Part shown: piece after piece, positions 5,746 to 12,546 of the stretch
Numbering within the stretch: position 1 is the stretch's first letter
Layout of the letters: each line of letters opens with the position of its first letter
NCBI GenBank assembly: GCA_045590755.1
Contig: JAZNRP010000037.1
Location: 1 to 21,224 of the forward strand
DNA: 21,224 bases
From: SIG565 sp045590755
Lineage (GTDB): Bacteria > Bacillota > Clostridia > Oscillospirales > Acutalibacteraceae
Reading direction: 5' to 3'
Notes under the pieces: generated by a model
The model's database searches: none
Seen by the model: the letters and a program-made list of their open reading frames with translations, nothing else
What the model was told of the DNA's origin: nothing
Translations under genes and position numbers: made by a program

Positions 5746-7758
5746 ATGGAACCTAAAAATAGTTACAGAATTTTTGATATTGACCCGTATTTATTGCCCT
5801 TCAAGGATGATATTGATTTACGGATGGATTTATATCATAAAAAGCGGAAAGAAATTCTAAAAAATACAAAAACATTAAAAAATTTTGCAGACGGCCACAA
5901 ATATTTCGGTTTCCACCGTACAAAAATGGGTTGGGTGTATAGAGAATGGGCACCCGCCGCAGAAAAGATGTTTTTAACGGGCGATTTTAATAATTGGAAT
6001 ACAGAGAGCCATCCTATGACTCGTCTGGAAAACGGGGTATTTGAAATACACCTTTTAGGTTGTGATGCATTAGCGGTCGGCCAAAAGGTACAGGCTATAG
6101 TAATTCATGCAGGTCAGATGCTTCGCAGAATTCCTTTATATGCCACCCGTGTTGTACAAGACAGTAACACATACCTTTGGTGCGCCGAAATTGAAGAAAC
6201 GCTTTCTGATTTTCCTTGGACCGATGATGCTTTTGTACCCGAAAAACAATTGTTTATTTATGAATGTCATATAGGTATGGCGGGTGAAGACGGAAAGGTA
6301 AGCTCATATAATGAATTTACCGAAAATGTTTTACCGCGAATTAAAAAATTAGGCTATAATACTATACAGATTATGGCGGTTATGGAGCATCCGTATTATG
6401 GCTCGTTCGGTTATCAGGTTTCCAATTTTTTTGCCGCATCATCGCGCTATGGTACATCGAATGATTTGAAAAAATTAATTAATACCGCACACAAAATGGG
6501 TATTGCGGTGCTACTTGATGTTGTGCATTCCCACGCCGTAAATAACACCAACGAAGGCTTAAACGAGTTTGACGGTACCGTCTACCAATTCTTCCACGAA
6601 GGTGAACGCGGAAACCACTCTGCTTGGGGCACTAAGCTTTTTAATTACGGTAAAAATGAAGTTATACATTTTTTACTGTCTAATTTAAAGTTCTGGATGG
6701 AAGTATTTCATTTTGACGGTTTCCGTTTTGACGGTGTTACTTCCATGCTTTATCACGACCATGGACTCGGCAGTGCCTTTACGGGCTACGAAATGTATTT
6801 TTCACTTAATACCGATACCGAAGCCGTAACCTATCTGCAGCTGGCAAACGAGCTTATACACTCTGTAAATAAAAAGGCCATTACAGTTGCCGAAGATATG
6901 TCGGGAATGCCTGGTATGTGTCTGCCTATAAATGCAGGCGGAATCGGGTTTGATTACCGACTTTCAATGGGTACGCCTGATTTATGGATTAAAATGATAA
7001 AAGAGTACAGCGACGATAATTGGGACCTTGGTAAGCTTTGGTGGGAGTTAACATCCCGCAGACCCAAAGAAAAAAATATCGGCTATTGCGAGTCTCATGA
7101 CCAAGCACTTGTTGGCGACAAAACAATTATGTTCCGACTTTGTGATGCTGAAATGTATCACCATATGAATAAGTTTGACCCGAGCTTAATTATAGACCGC
7201 GGTATTGCGCTGCATAAGATGATAAGACTGATTACCGCATCCGTATCGGGTGAAGGCTATCTTAATTTTATGGGTAACGAATTTGGCCACCCTGAATGGA
7301 TTGATTTTCCACGCGAAGGCAACGGCTGGAGTTATCACTATTGCCGCCGTCAATGGAGCCTTGCTGATAATCCGAATTTACGCTACCGTGAGCTTAATAA
7401 TTTTGATATGGCAATGATTGATTTTCTTAAAAACAGCGGTATTATGGACAAGAAAGCAGTAAATCAGTGGTTGCATCAGGATGATAAGGTGATTGTTTTC
7501 ACAAAGGGCGACTTTGTATTTGCCTTTAATTTCCACCCAACTAAATCCTTTGACGGTTATTTTGTACCTACAGGTAAATTGGGTGAATACAGTGTGGTAT
7601 TGTCTACTGATGACGGTGAGTTTGGCGGTCATTCACGAATTGATAAAGAATGTAAATATAATGCGACAAAAGTAAACGGTAAAATTGGATTTAATGCTTA
7701 TTTACCTTGCCGTAGTGCAGTTGTTTTGAAAAAGATTAAAAAAACAGACATTAAATAA
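5746..7758 (+). CDS. glgB: 1,4-alpha-glucan (glycogen) branching enzyme, eukaryotic-like GH13 type
   Basis: This cytosolic enzyme cuts alpha-1,4-glucan and transfers the piece to an alpha-1,6 position, branching glycogen. The 670 residues carry an N-terminal CBM48-like beta domain (YREWAPAAEKMFLTGDFNNW, about 65-85), then the GH13 barrel with all four conserved regions: DVVHSH from Asp258, GFRFDGVTSM with the nucleophile Asp329, AEDMSGMP with the acid/base Glu383, and CESHDQALVGDK with Asp452. The C-terminal beta domain carries the catalytic machinery no further. The wording of these motifs (DVVHSH, AEDMSGMP, ESHDQALVGDK) matches the GH13_8 subfamily of plant and animal enzymes more than the common bacterial GlgB. 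It has its own promoter and terminator and no other glycogen genes beside it. Confidence 0.93.
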   Translation: MEPKNSYRIFDIDPYLLPFKDDIDLRMDLYHKKRKEILKNTKTLKNFADGHKYFGFHRTKMGWVYREWAPAAEKMFLTGDFNNWNTESHPMTRLENGVFEIHLLGCDALAVGQKVQAIVIHAGQMLRRIPLYATRVVQDSNTYLWCAEIEETLSDFPWTDDAFVPEKQLFIYECHIGMAGEDGKVSSYNEFTENVLPRIKKLGYNTIQIMAVMEHPYYGSFGYQVSNFFAASSRYGTSNDLKKLINTAHKMGIAVLLDVVHSHAVNNTNEGLNEFDGTVYQFFHEGERGNHSAWGTKLFNYGKNEVIHFLLSNLKFWMEVFHFDGFRFDGVTSMLYHDHGLGSAFTGYEMYFSLNTDTEAVTYLQLANELIHSVNKKAITVAEDMSGMPGMCLPINAGGIGFDYRLSMGTPDLWIKMIKEYSDDNWDLGKLWWELTSRRPKEKNIGYCESHDQALVGDKTIMFRLCDAEMYHHMNKFDPSLIIDRGIALHKMIRLITASVSGEGYLNFMGNEFGHPEWIDFPREGNGWSYHYCRRQWSLADNPNLRYRELNNFDMAMIDFLKNSGIMDKKAVNQWLHQDDKVIVFTKGDFVFAFNFHPTKSFDGYFVPTGKLGEYSVVLSTDDGEFGGHSRIDKECKYNATKVNGKIGFNAYLPCRSAVVLKKIKKTDIK

Positions 7759-7771
7759 TGTCTGTTTTTTG
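7741..7771 (+). terminator. Intrinsic terminator overlapping the end of the branching-enzyme gene
   Basis: A 12- to 13-bp stem AAAACAGACATT/AATGTCTGTTTT (7741-7768) contains the last codons and the stop codon (7756-7758) and runs into TTTTTT. Confidence 0.85.
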
Positions 7772-7859
7772 TTTATGTGACAACAGAACCGTCCCCTTGT
7801 CTCTTACCCTTGTCTCTTATTTTGTTTATGTGACAACAGAACCGTCCCCTTGTCTCTTA
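7771..7859 (+). repeat. Tandem direct repeat carrying a GACAACAGAACCGTCC-type palindromic element
   Basis: A unit starting GTTTATGTGACAACAG occurs at 7771-7806 and again at 7824-7859 (offset 53 bp), with a partial CCCTTGTCTCTTA copy (7807-7819) between them. Inside each unit a 23-bp core (7779-7801 and 7832-7854) starts GACAACAGAACC and ends CCCCTTGTC, and its ends GACAA/TTGTC are mutually complementary. The same core occurs inverted at 8454-8476. I associate repeats of this kind in Clostridia with short palindromic elements mobilised by REP-associated tyrosine transposases (Y1/IS200 type), but no transposase gene is present here. Confidence 0.85.
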
Positions 7860-7860
7860 G

Positions 7861-8451
7861 AAATTCATTGAAGGCACAACGGCTTATAAAAACTGGATTA
7901 CCTTACGCGGTAATAATTCTGATGTAGAGCAGGCAACCAAAAATTACAAGGCCCGTCTTGAAACAAATTACAAAAAAGCCGGGAAAGAATTAGCCGACAG
8001 TGATATTATTGCTAACTTTATGGCAGAGCGCTTTTTCGGTGGCGACTTGGAAGGGGATGCAAAGGCTGATAGTGAAGCAGAATCACTCTTAAGAGAATTT
8101 GCAAAAAATGATAAATGGTATCATAATATCATTAGATTCGCGCGTCAAATGATAAGCCACTTTAAAGGTGATAAAATTCAGGAAGACTTCTACAAAATGG
8201 AACGAATACTTCTGAAGGCGCGTAAGGAAGTGCAAAAAAATCCTCCCACCAATACAGGCGGAAGGAAGTATAGCGTGGGTAATGAAACAGTTACAGTAGA
8301 TATGGGTGAAACAGAAAGATATAAGATATTAAAAAATAAAAAAATACAACCTCAAGAAATTGAAGTTGATAAAGATTTCGATATTGATTTTAAGTTTCTT
8401 GAAGAAAATATTAAAAGTATTGTAGAAAAACCGCTTATAAAAAAAAGGAAG
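7861..8451 (+). pseudogene. 5'-truncated gene fragment, possibly from a phage/ICE large multi-domain protein
   Basis: The frame is open directly after a TAG at 7858-7860, inside the left repeat, and continues with coding-like composition to the right inverted repeat near 8452, where it reads into repeat sequence. The first start codon of note is the ATG at 8020, but convincing protein sequence (KFIEGTTAYKNWITLRGNN...) precedes it with no start, so the 5' end is missing. The fragment is hydrophilic and helical, with an RKYSVG segment of a type I associate with large phage-encoded structural/toxin proteins of gut Firmicutes. I cannot name the family. Both ends coincide with repeats, so this is a decayed passenger and not a functional gene. 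Confidence 0.55.
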
Positions 8452-8453
8452 GT

Positions 8454-8476
8454 GACAAGGGGACGGTTCTGTTGTC
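8454..8476 (-). repeat. Inverted copy of the 23-bp palindromic element
   Basis: Exact reverse complement of 7779-7801 and 7832-7854 (reads GACAAGGGGACGG...CTGTTGTC on the plus strand). With those copies it forms an inverted-repeat frame around the gene fragment at 7861-8451. Confidence 0.9.
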
Positions 8477-8491
8477 GCTTTGCAAAAAAAG

Positions 8492-8556
8492 GAGAACGAT
8501 GCATCGTTCAAGACTGGGACCGTTAAAAACGGCGCTCCCAGCGATGCACCGTTCTC
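8492..8556. repeat. 65-nt compound palindrome
   Basis: An outer stem pairs 8492-8506 with 8542-8556 (14 of 15 pairs, one A-C mismatch). An inner stem pairs CTGGGA (8514-8519) with TCCCAG (8536-8541) and CCGTT (8520-8524) with AACGG (8528-8532), leaving a CGC bulge and an AAA loop. The left arm also contains the self-complementary GAACGATGCATCGTTC (8495-8510). No T run follows, so it is not a usual terminator. It is probably a mobile-repeat hairpin. Confidence 0.75.
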
Positions 8557-8687
8557 TACATATAGAGACTGGCGTCATAGGTAATACCGCACTTGACGAA
8601 AACCAAGCGTCGACATACCTGTTACCAGCCTTCAATATTGGTATATCAGAATTTTTCTCAAGAATCAACCCAAAGGATGAAAACTTT
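8557..8687. other. Gene-free spacer with a coding-like fragment
   Basis: Between the palindrome and the end of the ABC-F gene, one plus-strand frame (about 8553-8726, stop TAA) has plausible codon use (HIETGVIGNTALDENQAS...). It has no start of its own outside the palindrome. I read it as a possible gene remnant, with low certainty. Confidence 0.25.
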
Positions 8688-10595
8688 TTAAAGTGTTGTG
8701 ACAAAGGGAAGGTTTTGTTTTTGTAATTCTTCTAATAATTCTAAAAGCTCCAACTGTAGGTTTTCTTCCATCTCAATTAAAGAAGATAGCTCTTCTAATT
8801 TTTTATAATCCGATAAATTTTCGGGGTTGTTAATTTCGGTATTTAGGCACCGAAGCCGTTCTTCACTTTGGGCTATTTTTTCTTCGGTTTTCTTAATTTG
8901 CCTTTCTAATTTTGCCTTCTCTTTTCCCGGTGTTGTGTAGGATTTCTTTTGCTTTGGTTCTTTTAAGCTTTTCTCATTGTAATTTTCAGTGTTTTGTTTT
9001 TGCTTTTCTAAATATTCGCTATAGCCGTAAGGGTAGAAGACAACATTATCATCATTGAAAACTAAAAGGGATGTGGCAATTTTTTGTACAAAGTATCGGT
9101 CATGTGATACAAACAAAACGGTGCCTTCATATTTTTCTAAAATATCTTCAAGAGCTTCTTTGCCGACAATGTCCATATGGTTTGTCGGCTCATCAAATAT
9201 AAGAAAATTTGGACGCTCATTAAAAATTTTACAAAGATTAAGCCGCACCCTTTCACCGCCCGATAACGCGGAAATCTCCTTAAAAACTTCTTCACCCGAA
9301 AATTTGAATGCACCAAGAGAAGAGCGAACTTCGGTTTGTGAAAGAGAAGGAAAACAGTCCCAAAAATCTTCAATTACCGTTTTGTCAGACACGGATGCTG
9401 CAATTTGTTGGTCAAAATAGCCTACAGTTACATTTTGACCGAAAGTAAATTCACCACCAAGACTTTTTAGCCTACCTGTGACTGTTTTAAGAAAGGTTGA
9501 TTTACCCGTACCGTTGTTTCCTATAATACCTATGCGGTCCAATCTTTCTATTTTAAGATTAACCGTTGCGAGTGTGCTTGCATAGCCAATTTGAAGATTG
9601 TTACAGGAAAGCACATCCTTAAAGCTTTTAACCTTAGGAGTAAAACTACAGTGAAAGGTGCTGTCATCGTCATTTACAGGTGCATCTATCAGCGTCATAC
9701 GCTCAATTGCCTTAATTTTTGACTGCGCCATTTTAGCTTTAGTTGCTTTATATCTGAAACGCTCAACCAGTGTCTGTAGTCGCTCAATTTCCTTTTGCTG
9801 AGCGCCGTATTCCTTTAACTGTGTTTCCTTTCTGTTCTTTTTTTCCTTGGCAAAATAGGTATAGTTTCCGTCATATCGGTGCATTTTACCGTATTCAATT
9901 TCATAAACGGTATTTACTGTATTGTCCAAAAACATTCGGTCGTGCGATACAATTACTACACTTTTTTGATAGTTCTTTATATACTCTTCAAGCCATTCAA
10001 CCGATTCCATATCAAGATGATTTGTAGGCTCGTCAAGTAAGAGAATATCTGGTTTGCTAAGAAGTAGCTTTATAAATGCTATTTTTGTTCTCTGACCGCC
10101 CGAAAATTCAGACAGCGGTTTTAGTTTATCAGACTCGGAAAATCCGAATTTTTTAATAACCGTTTCGTATTCTTTTTCAAAATAGTAGCCGCCAAGTAGG
10201 TTAAACTTTTCTTGCAGAGCAGTAAACTCTTTAATTTTTTTATCACTTTGGTCTTTTTCAAGCTCGGCTGCTAAAGCTTCAAGGCGAAGCTTTAAATCAA
10301 TTATATCAGTATATACTTTTCTAATTTCTTCGAGTAATGTGCAGTTATCATTTTCAAAAACAACTTGTGATAATGTGCCGATTGTTTTAATACCCGCTTT
10401 TATAACAGAATGCGGTGTTGTATCGTCGCGGTCAAGCTCTAATTCGCCCGATATAATTTTAAGAAGAGTGGTCTTTCCGCATCCGTTTCTGCCTACAACG
10501 GCCAACTTTTCGCGGTCTTTAATTTCAAAATCAATCTTACTGAGTATTAAATTGCCGCCATAGGAAAAACTGCCGTTTGTAATTTTACATTGCAC
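8688..10595 (-). CDS. ABC-F family ATPase (YdiF/Uup type, ribosome-associated)
   Basis: A soluble protein of 635 residues with two ABC cassettes and no membrane segments. Cassette 1 has Walker A GRNGCGKTT (about 35-43), signature FSGGQRTKIAF and Walker B LLLDEPTNHLD. The charged inter-domain linker (FRYKATKAKMAQSKIKAIERM) is the P-site tRNA interaction motif region of ABC-F factors. Cassette 2 has Walker A GNNGTGKST, signature LSGGERVRLNL and Walker B FLIFDEPTNHMD. A C-terminal lysine/glutamate-rich coiled coil follows, as in YdiF/Uup. Such proteins bind the ribosomal E site and relieve stalls; antibiotic-protection members exist, but nothing here points to one. The start is a GTG at 10595-10593 after an AGGCGGTG ribosome-binding site. 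The last ten or so residues are encoded by a degenerate copy of the neighbouring repeat. Confidence 0.93.
   Translation of the reverse strand: MQCKITNGSFSYGGNLILSKIDFEIKDREKLAVVGRNGCGKTTLLKIISGELELDRDDTTPHSVIKAGIKTIGTLSQVVFENDNCTLLEEIRKVYTDIIDLKLRLEALAAELEKDQSDKKIKEFTALQEKFNLLGGYYFEKEYETVIKKFGFSESDKLKPLSEFSGGQRTKIAFIKLLLSKPDILLLDEPTNHLDMESVEWLEEYIKNYQKSVVIVSHDRMFLDNTVNTVYEIEYGKMHRYDGNYTYFAKEKKNRKETQLKEYGAQQKEIERLQTLVERFRYKATKAKMAQSKIKAIERMTLIDAPVNDDDSTFHCSFTPKVKSFKDVLSCNNLQIGYASTLATVNLKIERLDRIGIIGNNGTGKSTFLKTVTGRLKSLGGEFTFGQNVTVGYFDQQIAASVSDKTVIEDFWDCFPSLSQTEVRSSLGAFKFSGEEVFKEISALSGGERVRLNLCKIFNERPNFLIFDEPTNHMDIVGKEALEDILEKYEGTVLFVSHDRYFVQKIATSLLVFNDDNVVFYPYGYSEYLEKQKQNTENYNEKSLKEPKQKKSYTTPGKEKAKLERQIKKTEEKIAQSEERLRCLNTEINNPENLSDYKKLEELSSLIEMEENLQLELLELLEELQKQNLPFVTTL
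8698..8717 (+). repeat. Degenerate copy of the GACAACAG-type repeat inside the ABC-F 3' end
   Basis: GTGACAAAGGGAAGGTTTTG matches 17 of 20 positions of 8452-8471 in the same orientation. It encodes the C-terminal residues of the ABC-F protein on the other strand. The similarity could be accidental. Confidence 0.4.
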
Positions 10596-10618
10596 ATTAT
10601 CACCGCCTTAATGTCACA

Positions 10619-10647
10619 ATCTTACCATAAATTCACAAATTGTTCAA
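10619..10647 (-). promoter_or_regulatory. Promoter of the ABC-F gene
   Basis: On the minus strand TTGAAC (10647-10642) and TAAGAT (10624-10619) are 17 nt apart with an extended TGG before the -10. It lies 24 nt upstream of the GTG start, within the 124-bp divergent gap shared with the serine hydrolase gene. Confidence 0.65.
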
Positions 10648-10719
10648 CAACATTGCTTTTAAAATTAATAAAATTATTATATAATAAAGATATGTAAAAT
10701 TTATTTTTAGGTGGCAAAA

Positions 10720-12471
10720 ATGGAAATATCTTCAATAAACAATGCACTGATCCTTTATAAAAGAATATTTTCGGCAAATACAGCAACAAAACCGGTTATT
10801 GAATTTAGCGATAAAAAGCCCGATTTTGTGTATAGCGAAGTTTGTAACCCCTTTTCTCGTGTAACACCTGAATCCCAAGGTGTGTCATCTGCGCATCTTT
10901 ATAACTTCTATAAAGAATTAGCCGAAGATAAAACACTTAATATGCATAATATTATGGTGCTTAAAAATGGTAAGGTTATTTCCGAAGTGACCTTTGGTAA
11001 CAGTGATTTATCGGTTTGGAAAATGTCATTTTCAGCTTGTAAAAGTGTTGTTTCGTTAGCAATTGGTATGCTGGTAGATGAAGGTAAGCTTGATATTAAT
11101 ACACCGATACTTGAATTTTTTCCTGAATACAGCAATGCAGTTTTAAAGGTAAGGCTCAGAGAAATAACGGTTAAAACATTGCTTACTATGTCAAGCGGCA
11201 GTAGCTTTAATGAATTTATTTGTATGGCGTCTGATAATTGGGAAAGGTCATTCCTTAAAAGCAATTTTTCACTAAGGCCGGGGACTACATTTAACTATAA
11301 CAGTCTTAATACCTATATGTTATCAAGCATTGTTAAAAGGGTAAGTGGTGTAGGCCTTAGCGAGTATCTGGAAAACAAATTGTTCGGGCCGCTTGGTATT
11401 TATAATTATCATTTTGAAAAAAGTCCTACAGAAATTGAAAAAGGCGGTTGGGGTTTATATATATTGCCCGAAGATTTTGCAAAAATTGGGCAGTTAGTAC
11501 TACAAAACGGAGTGTGGGATGGCAAACAGATTATAAGTGAAAATTGGATTAAAGATTCCACCGCCAAACAAATTACCACACCCGAATTTTGCGGCGATTT
11601 TGACTACGGCTATCAAATCTGGACGGGTGAAAACAGTAATAGCTTTTTGTTTAACGGTATGTTTGGTCAAAATGTTTGGGGATTTAAGGATTCAGGGGTT
11701 TTGATTGTATCAAACGCGGGCAATAATGAGCTGTTTCAGCAAAGCACTTATTATAAAATAGTAAACAAGTATTTTTCGGTGGATTTCCCCAAAATTTTAC
11801 CGGAGAGTATACGGGAAAACAAAACACTTATAAATTATACTAAATCGCTTTCAAATCGGCAAAAAAATGGCGGTTTTCTACAAAAACTGACAATGCTCTG
11901 GCGTGAAAGCAGTTTTAATATTAAATCTGACATAATAGGGAAGGAATTTGGCATCGTGTCAGAAAACGCCGCAACTGTTGGCTTGTTACCCAAATTCTTG
12001 CAAATAATCAGATGCAACTATTCAAGCGGTTTTAAGTCGGTTAAATTTATGTATGTTGACGATATATTAAATATGGTTTACTGTGAAAACGATTCGGTAT
12101 TTAATGTAAAATTAGGGGTAGGCGACTTTATTACTACAGAGATAGATTATTACGGCGAAAAGTATCTGGTGGCTTCAAGCGTTAATTTTGGAACCGATGA
12201 AGACGGCGATAAGGTAATAACGGTTATCTGTGATTTTTTAGAAACATTTTCAAGCAGAAAAATCAAAATTTACTTTAAAAAAGGCAAGGTTATATACCGT
12301 CAATTTGAAGCACCTTTTGATGATTTATCAAAAGAAGAGCTTGATAAAATCAAGGCAGGTGTCGGCAAGAATAAGCTTCTTAGTGCGGTGCTTGGCAAAA
12401 TTGATGAGGATTATATTTCTTACAAACTGCAAAGTGTATTTGAACCACAAATACGACTTATTGAAATTTGA
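10720..12471 (+). CDS. Serine hydrolase of the beta-lactamase class C / CubicO family
   Basis: The N-terminal two thirds form a penicillin-binding-protein-like hydrolase domain. Numbered from the ATG at 10720, the SxxK motif is SACK with nucleophile Ser105 and Lys108, followed by the typical GMLVDEGKLDINTPI and KTLLTMSSGSSF. The tyrosine motif is FNYNSLNTYML with Tyr193 (YNS in place of YSN). GWGLYILPEDFAKIGQLVLQ and a late GVLIVSNAGNN complete the fold. There is no signal peptide, so it should be cytosolic, with esterase, peptidase or amidase activity; the substrate is unknown. About 190 C-terminal residues after the catalytic domain match no family I recognise. I prefer ATG 10720 to GTG 10711 because AGGTGG (10710-10715) is well spaced for it. 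It is a single gene, divergent from the ABC-F gene. Confidence 0.85.
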   Translation: MEISSINNALILYKRIFSANTATKPVIEFSDKKPDFVYSEVCNPFSRVTPESQGVSSAHLYNFYKELAEDKTLNMHNIMVLKNGKVISEVTFGNSDLSVWKMSFSACKSVVSLAIGMLVDEGKLDINTPILEFFPEYSNAVLKVRLREITVKTLLTMSSGSSFNEFICMASDNWERSFLKSNFSLRPGTTFNYNSLNTYMLSSIVKRVSGVGLSEYLENKLFGPLGIYNYHFEKSPTEIEKGGWGLYILPEDFAKIGQLVLQNGVWDGKQIISENWIKDSTAKQITTPEFCGDFDYGYQIWTGENSNSFLFNGMFGQNVWGFKDSGVLIVSNAGNNELFQQSTYYKIVNKYFSVDFPKILPESIRENKTLINYTKSLSNRQKNGGFLQKLTMLWRESSFNIKSDIIGKEFGIVSENAATVGLLPKFLQIIRCNYSSGFKSVKFMYVDDILNMVYCENDSVFNVKLGVGDFITTEIDYYGEKYLVASSVNFGTDEDGDKVITVICDFLETFSSRKIKIYFKKGKVIYRQFEAPFDDLSKEELDKIKAGVGKNKLLSAVLGKIDEDYISYKLQSVFEPQIRLIEI

Positions 12472-12483
12472 TGCAGTTTGTAC

Positions 12484-12512
12484 TTGATTTATTATGTCGG
12501 TTAGTATATAAT
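12484..12512 (+). promoter_or_regulatory. Promoter of glnN
   Basis: TTGATT (12484-12489) and TATAAT (12507-12512) are 17 nt apart, and the start codon lies 34 nt downstream after an AAAGGAG ribosome-binding site. No nitrogen-regulator operator is evident. Confidence 0.7.
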
Positions 12513-12546
12513 TTTAGAAAATATTAGTGTTATAAAGGAGAAGTTT

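Noticed and set aside
7771..8476. CRISPR array
   Set aside because: Only three copies of the repeat, two tandem and one inverted, with unequal non-spacer intervals and no cas genes.
8435..8704. Minus-strand open frame of about 89 codons overlapping the ABC-F tail
   Set aside because: It runs through the palindrome and the inverted repeat and has no ribosome-binding site. It is most likely fortuitous.
8688..10595. ABC-F gene as an antibiotic-resistance determinant
   Set aside because: Sequence features and the coiled-coil tail fit housekeeping YdiF/Uup-type proteins, and no resistance or leader-attenuation context is visible.
10680..10685. TATAAT as the -10 of the serine hydrolase promoter
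   Set aside because: No acceptable -35 at a normal spacing; the best TTGCTT lies 21 nt away in very AT-rich sequence, so I did not list it as a feature.
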